Of a stretch of DNA of 64,000 nt, positions 54,691 through 63,870 are shown piece after piece. Source of the DNA: Microcoleus vaginatus HSN003. Its GTDB lineage: Bacteria > Cyanobacteriota > Cyanobacteriia > Cyanobacteriales > Microcoleaceae. The stretch is taken from NCBI RefSeq assembly GCF_022701255.1, contig NZ_CP031705.1:3658001-3722000 (forward strand), in the 5' to 3' direction. The translations under genes and the position numbers were made by a program. The notes beneath the pieces were generated by a model. The model did not search any database. It was not told where the DNA came from and was given only the letters and a program-made list of their open reading frames with translations. Position 1 is the first letter of the stretch. Every line of letters begins with the position of its first letter.

Positions 54691-55632
54691 TTAACTTTGA
54701 ACCGATTTCAAAATTTGATCATCGACTGAAAAATCTATCTCAGCTTTGTCGCGTCCCGAAACTACGTAATCATTCTGAAAAGAATCTTTCAATCCAGAAA
54801 GTAAGTCAAATTCCGGCTGCCAGTTAAGATCGGTAACAGCTTTATTAACTGAAGCAAAAAAGTGCTGCAATCGCATCGGAAAAGCTTTCTTTTTGCCAAA
54901 GTCAAATTGTTTCGGATCGTAGTGTACAATCTTAATAGCATCAGGGGATTTGCCTGCAGCTTGAATGCAGGCGCGTGCTAAACCGTCAAAGGTGACAAAT
55001 CGATCGCCCGAAACGTTGTAAATTTGCCCGATCGCCCTTTCGTTGCCCAAAACCGCCGCCATTGCTTTAGCCAAATCCTGACAGTGCCCCAACTGCGTGA
55101 AGTGCATTCCGTTACCGGGAATCGGAATCGGTCGATCACGCACAATGCGATCGAAAAACCAAGCCTCTAAATCGTTATAATTTTGGGGGCCGTAAATGTA
55201 AGTCGGGCGAATCGAAGTCCAAGGCAAACCCGATGTGGCCAAGTAATTTTCGGTTTCGCATTTACCCAAATGCCGGCTTTTAGGATCAGTAGCGTCCCCT
55301 TCGATATGAGGCATTTGATCCGACTTCAAATAAACCCCCGCAGAGCTCATGTAAACAAAGTGCTGCACCCGCCCTTTAAATATTTCAGCTAAAGGCTGTG
55401 TATCGCTGAGTTCGCGGCCGTTGTTGTCAAAAACCGCGTCAAACTCGACCGTCGATAACTTTTCTTGCAATTGTTCAACATTTGTGCGATCGCCCTGAAT
55501 CTGTTTTACCCCCGCAACGGGTACCGGCTTGTTGCCCCGGTTAAACAACACCACTTCATGTCCTTGTGCTGCTAAAATCTTAGTAAGATAAACCCCGATA
55601 AACCGAGTACCGCCCATCATTAAAATTCGCAT
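54691..55632 (-). CDS. NAD-dependent epimerase/dehydratase-like protein (CSP41-like)
   Basis: A 313-residue SDR-fold protein. The nucleotide-binding loop is GGTRFIG (residues 7-13) in place of GxxGxxG, followed by VVLFNRGNKP and DAVFDNNGRE. SSAGVYLKSDQMPH and IRPTYIYGPQNYNDLEAWFF are family features. The SDR Tyr of YxxxK is not seen (the region reads SRHLGKCETE), as in CSP41 proteins, which in plastids and cyanobacteria act as RNA-associated, non-dehydrogenase members. The most likely role is RNA binding or processing; enzyme activity on sugars cannot be excluded. Confidence 0.85.
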   Translation of the reverse strand: MRILMMGGTRFIGVYLTKILAAQGHEVVLFNRGNKPVPVAGVKQIQGDRTNVEQLQEKLSTVEFDAVFDNNGRELSDTQPLAEIFKGRVQHFVYMSSAGVYLKSDQMPHIEGDATDPKSRHLGKCETENYLATSGLPWTSIRPTYIYGPQNYNDLEAWFFDRIVRDRPIPIPGNGMHFTQLGHCQDLAKAMAAVLGNERAIGQIYNVSGDRFVTFDGLARACIQAAGKSPDAIKIVHYDPKQFDFGKKKAFPMRLQHFFASVNKAVTDLNWQPEFDLLSGLKDSFQNDYVVSGRDKAEIDFSVDDQILKSVQS

Positions 55633-55988
55633 TATTTTCGATGCTCCTTACAGTTAGTGTAAATATCTTACAATAAAGTTATGCCTTACGGAGAAACCTG
55701 TTTTTTAAAGAAAACACATATTAACACCCATCGACCCTGGTACAAAAAACCGGAACGCTGGAGTTTTTGTGTGCAAGTCCTGAAAGTCAGTTTTGTGCTT
55801 TAATAAACTGCCCTATCTCAAAATAAACATATAGCAATCCTTAAGACGATTAACACTTTCTCACTTGCTAAAACCCTAGCTTTTCTTCCTTCTTCCTTCT
55901 TCCTGACATCCGTTACATCCGTTACATAATCCGTTGCCGAACTTCCCTCTTCCTTCCGCTATACTTTCAATTTCCCTAAAATAGCCCT
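55633..55988. other. Intergenic region upstream of dnaG
   Basis: 356 bases between divergent genes. AT-rich, with short repeats TTCTTCCTTCTTCC (about 55888) and CATCCGTTACATCCGTTACA (55916-55935). A single GCAAGTCCTG is reminiscent of the MITE end at 35964 but has no partner. No gene is seen. Confidence 0.4.
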
Positions 55989-58016
55989 ATGCAAGTTCCC
56001 CGGCTGCATCCAGAAACAATCGAAGAAGTCAAACAAAGAGCCGACATAGTAGACGTTATTTCCGGTCGCGTCGTGTTGCGAAAACGCGGCAAAGAATTTG
56101 TAGGTTTGTGTCCCTTTCACGACGAAAAATCTCCCAGCTTTACAGTCAGTCCCGGCAAACAAATGTATTATTGTTTCGGCTGCGGGGCAGGCGGCAATGC
56201 TTTTAAGTTCCTCATGGAATTGGAGAAACGCCCTTTCAGCGAAGTAGTATTAGAATTAGCTAAAAATTATCAAGTTCCCGTCAAAACTGTCGAACCGGAA
56301 CACCGACAAGAATTGCAGCGACAAATTTCTCTGCGCGAACAACTCTATGAAATCTCAGCACTAACAGCCAACTTTTACGAACACGCTTTGCGGCAAACCC
56401 AAGGAGAAGAACCCTTAGCATATCTCAAATCAGAGCGCCAGCTCAGCGAAGAAACTATCCAACAATTTCAATTAGGTTATGCACCCCAAGGTTGGGAAGC
56501 ACTTTACAGTTATTTAGTAGAACAGAAAAACTATCCGGCGCAGTTAGTCGAACAAGCTGGATTAATTGTACCCCGAAAAAATGGCGGCAGCGGTTATTAC
56601 GATCGCTTCCGCAACCGCATTATGATTCCCATTCGCGACACCCAAGGCAGAGTCATCGGTTTCGGCGGCCGAGCTCTCGGCGACGAACAGCCGAAATACC
56701 TCAATTCTCCCGAAACAGAACTGTTCGACAAAGGCAAAACTTTATTCGCCTTAGATACAGCAAAAACAGCCATTAGCAAAGCCGATCGCGCAGTGGTGGT
56801 AGAAGGGTACTTTGATGCGATCGCACTTCACGCCGCCGGCATCTCCAACGCCGTCGCTTCCCTCGGCACAGCCTTAAGTTTAAACCAAGTGCGGCAGTTA
56901 TTGCGCTACACAGACTCCAAACAAATTATCCTCAACTTCGACGCCGACAAAGCAGGAACTCAAGCAGCCGAACGCGCGATTGGAGAAATAGAAAAACTCG
57001 CTTATCAAGGAGAAGTGCAACTGCGGGTACTCAACATTCCCGACGGCAAAGATGCCGACGAATATCTCAAAACATACTCGCCAGAACAATATCGAGAATT
57101 GCTCGAAAATGCTCCGTTGTGGCTCGACTGGCAACTGCAACAAATGCTCGTCAATCAAGATTTGAAGCAAGCCGATACTTCCCAGCAAGTCACCAAAAAA
57201 ATAATTAATTTATTAACCAATATCACTGACGATAATCAGCTAGCACATTACCTGCAAAAGTGCGCCGAGATTCTCAGTAAAGGAGATTTTAGACTCACAA
57301 AAATGATCGCTGAAAACTTGCTCAATCAAGTAGTCAGCGATTGGGCAAAGCGGCAGAGTCAAGACGAATCTTTAACAATGCCCCTGTTAATTAGAAACAA
57401 GCTTAAGCCGAACAAACAATATAAAAAACAGCGTGCAAGCAGCGAAAACAAAAACTCACAATCCAGCTTATCTGCCGTAGCCCGCAGTCTTTTAGAAGAA
57501 GCAGAAGCGCAATTATTGCAGATTTATTTGCACTGTCCCGACTACCGCCAAGATGTCAGAGAGGCAATAGAAGCTAGAGACGTGCAGTTTAGCCTTTCTC
57601 ACCACAGATTTTTGTGGCACCAGATTGTGAATTCAGAAATATTGCACAAAATGTCTTTACAAGTAGCGCCTTCAGACTTAATATTGAAATTGCAAGATAG
57701 CTTCATTGAATATCCGAATCAACTAAATCAAATTTCGCATTTATTTCACTTAAATGAGTTCTCAGAAAGAAACGTTTATCGCGCCCCTCTAGTCATTAGA
57801 TCGGCCCTCGCCTGTATCGAGCAAATTATCAGCATGAAGCGCCGCCGAATTGCACTCAATATGTGGCAAAAAGCCAAGGCCGCTAGCAGTGGCGAAGAGG
57901 CTATAGAATATCATCAACTATTCTGTGCCGAACAAGAATGGCTTAAGGAATTAGAGCGGCTGCGTCAAGTTAATTTTTACGATTTAACATCCGTACCTTG
58001 GAGTGGGAATTTTTAG
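55989..58016 (+). CDS. dnaG: DNA primase DnaG
   Basis: A 675-residue DnaG. The N-terminal CHC2-type zinc-binding domain has C41, H44, C62 and C65 (GLCPFHDEKSPSF and YYCFGCGAGG). The catalytic region contains DRFRNRIMIPIRDTQGRVIG and the TOPRIM site VVVEGYFDAIALHAAG with DADKAG. The C-terminal part (about 430-660) is helical and should bind the DnaB helicase. The enzyme lays RNA primers for replication. It stands alone, not in an rpsU-dnaG-rpoD arrangement. Confidence 0.96.
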   Translation: MQVPRLHPETIEEVKQRADIVDVISGRVVLRKRGKEFVGLCPFHDEKSPSFTVSPGKQMYYCFGCGAGGNAFKFLMELEKRPFSEVVLELAKNYQVPVKTVEPEHRQELQRQISLREQLYEISALTANFYEHALRQTQGEEPLAYLKSERQLSEETIQQFQLGYAPQGWEALYSYLVEQKNYPAQLVEQAGLIVPRKNGGSGYYDRFRNRIMIPIRDTQGRVIGFGGRALGDEQPKYLNSPETELFDKGKTLFALDTAKTAISKADRAVVVEGYFDAIALHAAGISNAVASLGTALSLNQVRQLLRYTDSKQIILNFDADKAGTQAAERAIGEIEKLAYQGEVQLRVLNIPDGKDADEYLKTYSPEQYRELLENAPLWLDWQLQQMLVNQDLKQADTSQQVTKKIINLLTNITDDNQLAHYLQKCAEILSKGDFRLTKMIAENLLNQVVSDWAKRQSQDESLTMPLLIRNKLKPNKQYKKQRASSENKNSQSSLSAVARSLLEEAEAQLLQIYLHCPDYRQDVREAIEARDVQFSLSHHRFLWHQIVNSEILHKMSLQVAPSDLILKLQDSFIEYPNQLNQISHLFHLNEFSERNVYRAPLVIRSALACIEQIISMKRRRIALNMWQKAKAASSGEEAIEYHQLFCAEQEWLKELERLRQVNFYDLTSVPWSGNF

Positions 58017-58103
58017 GAGTTAAGGACTAAAGCCGTGAATCTAATATTAAAGTCGTAGATTTAGGTTTTTTATCTCTAAGTCTTTAATTACTGTGTCAGT
58101 CTA

Positions 58104-58430
58104 TTATTGGCGATGTGGGCCGAACAAGATCACGATTGTTCCCACTAGAGAGAATGTAACGCCAAGCAAGTCCCACTTATCCGGCTTCACACCTTCAACT
58201 AGCCACAACAAGAACAAGGATAAGAGGATGTAAAACCCGCCGTAGGCAGCGTATGCCCTACCAGCATTTGAGGTGTCTACCTTGGTGAGAGAAAAAGCGT
58301 AGATCATCAGGGCTAAGATACCTGGGATAATCCAAAATATGCTTTTGCCAAGTCTCAACCACGCCCAAAAGGCATAGCAGCCAGAGATTTCTCCCAGGCC
58401 AGCAAGTAAGAAGAAGATAAACGTCTGCAT
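58104..58430 (-). CDS. ynfA: YnfA family membrane protein (UPF0060)
   Basis: 108 residues from ATG 58430, the usual YnfA length. An extension to 58586 adds a low-complexity Ser/Asn tract that is not family-like. Four transmembrane helices are visible. Motifs: [36 protein letters not shown] and [19 protein letters not shown]. The family belongs to the drug/metabolite transporter superfamily as small four-helix proteins; the substrate is unknown. Confidence 0.88.
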   Translation of the reverse strand: MQTFIFFLLAGLGEISGCYAFWAWLRLGKSIFWIIPGILALMIYAFSLTKVDTSNAGRAYAAYGGFYILLSLFLLWLVEGVKPDKWDLLGVTFSLVGTIVILFGPHRQ

Positions 58431-58437
58431 ATTCAGC

Positions 58438-58794
58438 TTGACCTTTAAACACAAGAGCTTAATTACTATACAGGGCTTACGTAACGGGCATATGCGATCG
58501 CCATTAGCATTGTTGTTATTCGAGGATGACGAGTGGTTAGAGCCTTGGGAGTCTGATTCGGTGGTTGTCCAGGTTTTGTCTGCCACTCCGGCTACACTCC
58601 AAGCTTCAACAAAACGTACTTTGGAGAAGTTTCCCGTTCAAATTTTTCGGACGTTAGTGACTAATTTATCGACGATCGCTAAAAATCGAGTGCAGCCTAA
58701 ACTAGCGGGTGTTTCAGTTAGTTTCGACCTGACGACGGCAACTCCTTTACAGCAGAAAGCCTTCGATTTGCTGGGGGTTCCGCTGACATTCTAG
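58438..58794 (+). CDS. Small hypothetical protein, possibly a gene fragment
   Basis: A 118-residue frame overlapping the upstream region of ynfA. Its last ~36 residues (from [20 protein letters not shown] on) are also encoded by the diverged 149-bp duplicate at 60448-60596, where the frame stays open to a TAG at the equivalent place. Frame conservation between copies argues that this C-terminal piece was once protein-coding. The N-terminal part ([20 protein letters not shown]) is not recognised. It may be a remnant of a larger gene. Confidence 0.4.
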   Translation: MTFKHKSLITIQGLRNGHMRSPLALLLFEDDEWLEPWESDSVVVQVLSATPATLQASTKRTLEKFPVQIFRTLVTNLSTIAKNRVQPKLAGVSVSFDLTTATPLQQKAFDLLGVPLTF

Positions 58795-58834
58795 TCATGT
58801 ATCCGGTGGGGGCTAAAGCCCGAGATCCCTACTG
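58686..58834. repeat. 149-bp direct repeat, copy 1
   Basis: Starts TCGAGTGCAGCCTAAACTAG and ends GAGATCCCTACTG; roughly 85 percent identical by eye to 60448-60596 in the same orientation. The two copies bracket the SET and EamA genes. Confidence 0.75.
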
Positions 58835-59340
58835 ATGGGGGCAATACTAGGAACTTTAAGAGCACGCGGGGGAAATTCCGTTTCAGGTGCCGTTACTCTG
58901 AGGTAATCGGCGATAAACTCACCATACGTTTTCCTGATTTCGTCTGGGAGAAATTTATATCCAAGGAGCTTTGATCGACATTCGGTGGAGCCACAACAAC
59001 ATTTGGGAATGTCAATGAAAGTGTACTCTGTTGTAGAGTAATCCCATGTAATTTCGCTTCGCGAAGGAATATCAACCAATGCCACGAAATCGTAGGCTCC
59101 GAATTGATTATTCCGAACCCCTGTGTTTGGGCTACAAGAATGATTGATCAATAATGCCGGTTCATCTAATTTTATATGCAGATCAAAGTCCATTTGAATC
59201 GAGTGAGTAGTTCTTTCGGGCAAGATATCGACTCGGCGTCCAACCACCACAGTCTCACCTTTACGAAAGCCTCGGCTGGCAAAAACGCCTCTACCTTTCT
59301 CTGTTTGCTGGATGAAAATATCCAAACCCATTTTCCTCAC
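58813..59340 (-). CDS. SET domain protein, putative lysine methyltransferase
   Basis: A 175-residue protein that is almost entirely a SET domain. RGVFASRGFRKGETVV is the N-terminal SET strand, LINHSCSPNTG the SAM-binding NHSCxPN motif, and EITWDYSTTEYTF the catalytic Y-containing motif. A post-SET-like cysteine cluster CCCGSTECRS probably binds zinc. Bacterial SET proteins are thought to methylate protein lysines; the target is unknown. Eukaryote-like SET genes in bacteria are often acquired horizontally. Only 12 bases separate its start from the stop of the upstream EamA gene, so the two are probably co-transcribed. Confidence 0.88.
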   Translation of the reverse strand: MRKMGLDIFIQQTEKGRGVFASRGFRKGETVVVGRRVDILPERTTHSIQMDFDLHIKLDEPALLINHSCSPNTGVRNNQFGAYDFVALVDIPSRSEITWDYSTTEYTFIDIPKCCCGSTECRSKLLGYKFLPDEIRKTYGEFIADYLRVTAPETEFPPRALKVPSIAPISRDLGL

Positions 59341-59352
59341 TCTTAATACAAA

Positions 59353-60357
59353 TTACAAATCTAATTCTAATTCCACGGCGTTAGCGCTCGGAAGCGAAAC
59401 TGGAGCGTTAATGGGCTCAGTATCCGAATCTGACAGCGCTGCGACAATGGACTCGTTAACCTGGATTTCGCCATTGTGTTCAGCGTCCTGAGATTTGCTT
59501 TGACCAAAAACCATTGCCACCACTACAAGAGCTGCGCCAATCACACCGCGTATTCCAAGTTTCTCTCCCAGTAATAGAAACGAGAAAATCGCTGCGAAAA
59601 TCGGATCTAGCGTATAAATTAGCGCCGTCTGGTAAGCGTTAACCCATCGTTGAGCCACTACTTGGAGCACAATCGTAGCAGCAGTATCAAATAAGCCAAT
59701 ATATAAAAGAATACCCAGATTCGCGCCAATTGCCTCCTGTTGTGTAAGCAGGTCTGGAGCGGCCCAAATTAAAGAAAATATTGTTATTACCCAAAGCTGG
59801 ATCGCGGCGAGTGGCAAAATGGGGTGGCGCAACGTGGTGGACTCAAGCTTAAGAGTGTAGATCGAGTAGAGGAAGGCGTTGCCCAAGATCAACAGATCGC
59901 CGATCACTAGCTGTTCACTCTCCCAACACATCACTCCAATGCCAAAGATGGCAATTCCTGCGGCGAGGAAAGTTTTTGGGAACACCTGCCGACCTAGCAG
60001 TTGCCCTAGCAGAGGAACTAGGATGACGTTGAAACTGGCAATGAACGCAGCACGATCGGCAGAAGTCGTCTCAAGGGCAACGGTTTGGAGGACTGATGCA
60101 GGAAACAGTATGAGTGATAAGAAAACTCCATCCCGTAGCAGGGAAAAATTCAGGAAGCGCAAATAAGGGGTAAACGGCAACGCTGCTATTACGTAGCGGG
60201 TTGCAAATATTGCAGAAGGAGAAAGACTGCTGAGAGCTCCCTTGATAACCGGATAGCTTGTACCCCAGATTAGGGTGACAAGCACCAACACTGCTATACC
60301 CCAAGCATGGAGAGTGTTTGGCGATCTTTGAGAACCACTATTTAATTCTGTAGTCAT
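59353..60357 (-). CDS. DMT superfamily transporter (EamA family)
   Basis: A 334-residue transporter with ten predicted membrane helices arranged as two EamA repeats. The first starts AWGIAVLVLVTLIWGTSYPV with SPSAIFATRYVIAALPF. The second includes LLILGNAFLYSIYTLKLEST and LDPIFAAIFSFLLLGEKLGI. The polar acidic C-terminus (about 290-334) is long for the family. It is probably an exporter of metabolites or amino acids in the inner membrane; the substrate is not predictable. It is co-directional with the downstream SET gene (12 bases) and bracketed by the 149-bp direct repeats. Confidence 0.88.
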   Translation of the reverse strand: MTTELNSGSQRSPNTLHAWGIAVLVLVTLIWGTSYPVIKGALSSLSPSAIFATRYVIAALPFTPYLRFLNFSLLRDGVFLSLILFPASVLQTVALETTSADRAAFIASFNVILVPLLGQLLGRQVFPKTFLAAGIAIFGIGVMCWESEQLVIGDLLILGNAFLYSIYTLKLESTTLRHPILPLAAIQLWVITIFSLIWAAPDLLTQQEAIGANLGILLYIGLFDTAATIVLQVVAQRWVNAYQTALIYTLDPIFAAIFSFLLLGEKLGIRGVIGAALVVVAMVFGQSKSQDAEHNGEIQVNESIVAALSDSDTEPINAPVSLPSANAVELELDL

Positions 60358-60447
60358 TGAGTAGCCTAATCGATTAGCAATAGAACTAAATTCCGTTAGT
60401 TAACCGTAAAGAGGTTGACTAGAGTAAGAAATATCAATATTTTAAAC

Positions 60448-60596
60448 TCGAATGCAGCCTAAACTAGGGGGTGTTGCAGTTAGTTTCTGCCTGACGACGC
60501 CCACTCGTTTACATCATAAAGCCTTCGATTTGCTGGGGGTTTCGCTGATATTGTAGTCATGTATCGGGTCGTGGCTCAAGCCCGAGATCCCTACTG
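60448..60596. repeat. 149-bp direct repeat, copy 2
   Basis: The equivalent of 58686-58834 at equal length. It begins TCGAATGCAGCCTAAACTAG and ends GAGATCCCTACTG. The reading frame of the upstream copy is kept (QPKLGGVAVSFCLTTPTRLH, then AFDLLGVSLIL and a stop), but no start or N-terminal part is present. Confidence 0.75.
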
Positions 60597-60655
60597 CCAG
60601 AGGGTTTACATGGAAGTTACCCCGCGTGCGGGGTAAGTTTGGTTTAATTAGGTTT

Positions 60656-61171
60656 TTAATAATCGCAAAAAAGAGTTTCGCGAGTATCTCTACCTGTCAC
60701 CGGATTAGTACCTTTTGCCACTTTACAAAGTTTTTCTATCATATCGTCTCGCAGCAGTGTCTCTGTAAAATCAGCACCGTCAATGATAGCTCCTTCCAGC
60801 CTGGTATTGTAAGCGAAAGCACCCTCAAGGATAGCATTAGTTAAATTTGCTTTCATCATGCGAGCTAAATCTAAAGTAGCACCCGTGAAATTAGCGCCTT
60901 CTAAATTTGCTTCTTCCATATTGGCCGCAAAAAAGCTGACGCCTCGCAAATCTGCATTAGTAAAATTGCTGTTGCGAAGATTGGCTTTATTAAAGCTGTC
61001 GTCAGTCAGAACTTGGCCAGTAAAATCAGCGCCTACTAGGATTTCTTTATCGTGATCCAAAGCGAAAGCAGGTGCGGGATTAATGCCGATCGCCCCAGCG
61101 GCAATTACTGCTAAAATAACAAAACTCAGCAAGAAAGTATAAATATTTTGGCGAATTCGAGAAATCATCAT
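60656..61171 (-). CDS. Pentapeptide repeat protein, exported
   Basis: A 171-residue protein with a signal peptide (about 10-36, [26 protein letters not shown] is hydrophobic and ends in AFA). The mature part contains about 12 pentapeptide repeats of the A(D/N)LxG type ([20 protein letters not shown] and so on), which fold as a right-handed quadrilateral beta-helix. A C-terminal helix follows with two Cys (LCKVAKG and LFCDY) that could form a disulfide. Similar small pentapeptide proteins of cyanobacteria and plants are thylakoid-lumen proteins; the function is unknown. It is divergent from yraN (14 bases between starts). Confidence 0.85.
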   Translation of the reverse strand: MMISRIRQNIYTFLLSFVILAVIAAGAIGINPAPAFALDHDKEILVGADFTGQVLTDDSFNKANLRNSNFTNADLRGVSFFAANMEEANLEGANFTGATLDLARMMKANLTNAILEGAFAYNTRLEGAIIDGADFTETLLRDDMIEKLCKVAKGTNPVTGRDTRETLFCDY

Positions 61172-61185
61172 ACAAGTTCAAGCTA

Positions 61186-61779
61186 ATGGGCAGTCGTGAC
61201 AGTTCAGAATTGAATTCTACCAGAAAGGGCGTCAAGCGTAGCTATCCCGTAGGGAATCGCCTGTTAGCGACGGCTGACTCCAATTGCCCCCAATCCCTAA
61301 ACTCTCGGGATATCGGCACATTGGGAGAAAACTTAGTCGCCGAGTGGTTGCAGCAGCAAGGCTGGGAAATTTTGCACCGGCAGTGGCACTGTCGCTGGGG
61401 AGAGATTGACATCATCGCACTTGGAAGAGATGAACAAAGCGCAAAAAACCGAGGTCTTCCCAATCACACATCCCCAACATTAGCATTTGTAGAGGTAAAA
61501 ACTCGCCGCCGGGGAAATTGGGATGCTGGTGGAATGCTAGCTGTTACTACCACAAAACAAGCCAAACTTTGGCAAACAGCCGAAATATTTTTAAGCACTC
61601 ACCCAGATTTAGCAAATAATTCTTGTCGCTTTGATGTCGCCTTAGTCAGGTGCGAACCTTCTCGACCAAACACTAAGCCAATATTACCACCATTAACAGC
61701 AGCGAGCTCTCAATCCGCCGTTGCAGAAAACTACCGACTCACCCTGCAAGAATACATTTGCTCGGCTTTTAGCAATTAA
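61186..61779 (+). CDS. YraN family protein (UPF0102), putative nuclease fold
   Basis: A 197-residue protein. The YraN core is [34 protein letters not shown] and [14 protein letters not shown]. The E...D...ExK arrangement matches a PD-(D/E)XK nuclease-like fold related to Holliday-junction resolvases. The N-terminus (about 1-43) is longer than usual, and residues ~16-27 ([12 protein letters not shown]) are encoded by a dispersed repeat. The C-terminal ~45 residues form a family-typical beta/helical tail. The biological role is unknown, although association with DNA uptake or repair has been proposed. Confidence 0.85.
   Translation: MGSRDSSELNSTRKGVKRSYPVGNRLLATADSNCPQSLNSRDIGTLGENLVAEWLQQQGWEILHRQWHCRWGEIDIIALGRDEQSAKNRGLPNHTSPTLAFVEVKTRRRGNWDAGGMLAVTTTKQAKLWQTAEIFLSTHPDLANNSCRFDVALVRCEPSRPNTKPILPPLTAASSQSAVAENYRLTLQEYICSAFSN
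61228..61258. repeat. Dispersed repeat inserted in frame in yraN
   Basis: CAAGCGTAGCTATCCCGTAG and following GGAATCGCC form the CTATCCC...GGGA core palindrome seen also at 21823. It lies in the non-conserved N-terminal extension and keeps the frame. Confidence 0.5.
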
Positions 61780-61976
61780 AAATATATAATTAAAAATGAG
61801 AGGGTAAAATCTCAAAGCAATGCGACTCGGTAATTTTTAATTGTTAACTTGCCTAGGCTTCGCGAATTTTTCTCTTGAGATTTAACGGAGCAGAAAAAAG
61901 CGTTAAATCTTCGGTCGCTTTCCCCTTCTCTCGCTCTCCTGTTCTGTCATCACAGTTAATTTATATGGGTAGCAAT

Positions 61977-62366
61977 CTAGGCCAGGGTTTCCGGGCAATA
62001 TCCCAGACCCTTGACAAACTGCTGGCGAAACGCTTCAATTTCTTTGCGGTCAGGGCTGCCGTGACAAACCACTGCCACCTGGTAGCGACGCATCACGCTC
62101 AGTGGGGACTGTCCGGTTTCCAAACTCCAAAGCGCCATTTGCAAGCGAATTTCAGGATCGTAAGGAATCCCGAGTTCGTTCATAAAAGCCCGAAAATCCC
62201 CGTGCATTTCGGGTGTTAAATATTGGCTCATTTTCACCTTTACCACCCAGCCGTCAATTTGGTGAATAACAGTGATAAATTGCAAGGGAAGATGATGAGC
62301 CGTGCGTAGGTAATCCACGACTCTCAGAGTAAGGCTAGTATTGGCGATGTAGTAGAGGTATTCCAT
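61977..62366 (-). CDS. Conserved cyanobacterial protein of unknown function
   Basis: 129 residues from ATG 62366. An upstream ATG at 62471 adds a 35-residue stretch (MGKNPHSKSGAFPLVVAG) that is unlikely to be translated. The body MEYLYYIANTSLTLRVVDYL, then FITVIHQIDGWVVKVKMSQY, and LTPEMHGDFRAFMNELGIP look like a compact alpha/beta protein; the C-terminal CHGSPDRKEIEAFRQQFVKG is helical. No signal peptide. I do not recognise a named family. It is divergent from queA. Confidence 0.7.
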   Translation of the reverse strand: MEYLYYIANTSLTLRVVDYLRTAHHLPLQFITVIHQIDGWVVKVKMSQYLTPEMHGDFRAFMNELGIPYDPEIRLQMALWSLETGQSPLSVMRRYQVAVVCHGSPDRKEIEAFRQQFVKGLGYCPETLA

Positions 62367-62514
62367 AACGATCCTTATGAGCAAAGCTGATGCTATACCT
62401 CTATCCTCGCGGGCTATACCCGCCACCACAAGGGGAAAAGCACCCGACTTTGAATGGGGGTTTTTACCCAATTTGTTACCTAGTTGACAGATTGATTTGA
62501 TAGGAATTCACTTG

Positions 62515-63654
62515 ATGACAGAAATGGACTGGTCTTTGGACGGCTACGACTACGAACTTCCGCCCTCACGCATTGCCCAAAATCCCGTAGTGCCGAGGGA
62601 CAGTTCTCGCTTGCTGGCTGTAGATTCTCCCAGCAGCCAGCAACACCGGATTTTCCGGGATTTGCCAGATTTGCTGGAACCAGGAGACTTGCTGGTACTG
62701 AACAACACCCGCGTGCTGCCGGCGAGGCTCTACGGGCACAAACCGAACGGCCCGGCTGTGGAGATATTGTTAATGGAAGAACGGCAGCACAACTGCTGGC
62801 TGGCTTTGGTTAAACCGGGGAAACGCTTAAAGTTGGGAGCAAAAATTGAATTTGAGCCGATCGCCCCTACCTGTGAGCACTCAACCACAGCTCCTTGCTC
62901 TTGCCTTCCCGATGCCACGATGCCCGATCGTCGTCGATTGACTGCGACAGTTATAGAGAGGGACGACGCCACAGGGGGACGGCTGCTGGAGTTTGACATC
63001 CCCACAGATGAGAATCTGGTGAAGTTTTTAGACGAATACGGCCACGTACCCCTGCCGCCCTATATCGACAATTCCCAAGCTTCAGCCGAACAGTACCAGA
63101 CTGTTTATGCCGATCGGCTTGGGGCGGTGGCGGCCCCCACAGCAGGCCTGCACTTCACCGAAGAATTGTTCAGCCGCTTGGAACAGCGGGGAATCGAAAA
63201 AACTTTTGTCACCTTACACGTCGGAGTAGGGACGTTTCGCCCGGTGGAGGTAACAGACGTGACGGCTCACAAAATGCACGGCGAATGGGTGGAAGTACCC
63301 CCCGCCACCGTTGAGAAAATCCGGGAAACTAAAGCCAGAGGCGGGCGGATCATTGCCGTGGGTACTACAGCAGTGCGAGCTTTAGAGGGAGCCGCCGCCG
63401 CGAGTGGCGATTTTTCCTTGCAACCTTTTTGCGGCCCGACCCATTTGTTTATCTACCCTGGTTACAAGTGGCGGGTTGTAGAGGGGATGATTACCAATTT
63501 TCACTTGCCCCGCTCTACTTTGATGATGATGATAAGTGCGATGATTGGAAGGCCTCGGCTGTTGGATTTGTACCGAGAAGCGATCGAGCAACAGTACCGC
63601 TTTTATTCCTTTGGCGATGCCATGCTGATTTTACCAACAGCAAAAAAGGATTGA
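62515..63654 (+). CDS. queA: S-adenosylmethionine:tRNA ribosyltransferase-isomerase
   Basis: 379 residues from the ATG at 62515 (an upstream TTG at 62497 adds six). QueA transfers and isomerises the ribosyl part of SAM onto preQ1-modified tRNA, making epoxyqueuosine at position 34. Motifs: [68 protein letters not shown] and [21 protein letters not shown] short Cys/Thr-rich insert (about residues 118-138, [15 protein letters not shown]) interrupts the beta-barrel domain. It faces rpmF tail to tail, 42 bases between stops. Confidence 0.95.
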   Translation: MTEMDWSLDGYDYELPPSRIAQNPVVPRDSSRLLAVDSPSSQQHRIFRDLPDLLEPGDLLVLNNTRVLPARLYGHKPNGPAVEILLMEERQHNCWLALVKPGKRLKLGAKIEFEPIAPTCEHSTTAPCSCLPDATMPDRRRLTATVIERDDATGGRLLEFDIPTDENLVKFLDEYGHVPLPPYIDNSQASAEQYQTVYADRLGAVAAPTAGLHFTEELFSRLEQRGIEKTFVTLHVGVGTFRPVEVTDVTAHKMHGEWVEVPPATVEKIRETKARGGRIIAVGTTAVRALEGAAAASGDFSLQPFCGPTHLFIYPGYKWRVVEGMITNFHLPRSTLMMMISAMIGRPRLLDLYREAIEQQYRFYSFGDAMLILPTAKKD

Positions 63655-63696
63655 TCGATCGGGCATCGGGTTCGCCCCATGCCCGGTATTCCGTTT

Positions 63697-63870
63697 CTAT
63701 TCTTCCTCCTCTTCTTCATTGCCGGGATACACGAAGCTGTTGGAACGCCCAGTCAGAACAGATTTGCCCAGAGACAGAGCTTTCTGAGCTGCCACTACAG
63801 CTTTGCGCTTCCATGTGGCCTTACGCATATTCTTCTTGGATTTGGAGGTTTTCTTCTTAGGGACTGCCAT
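63697..63870 (-). CDS. rpmF: 50S ribosomal protein L32
   Basis: 57 residues from ATG 63870, starting [20 protein letters not shown]. The basic N-terminus and the length match cyanobacterial L32 exactly. A longer frame to 63909 is not needed. It lacks the C-x2-C...C-x-C zinc site, as in cyanobacterial and plastid L32. The C-terminus ends in six Glu residues, an acidic tail. It is placed at the ribosomal large subunit. Confidence 0.95.
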   Translation of the reverse strand: MAVPKKKTSKSKKNMRKATWKRKAVVAAQKALSLGKSVLTGRSNSFVYPGNEEEEEE

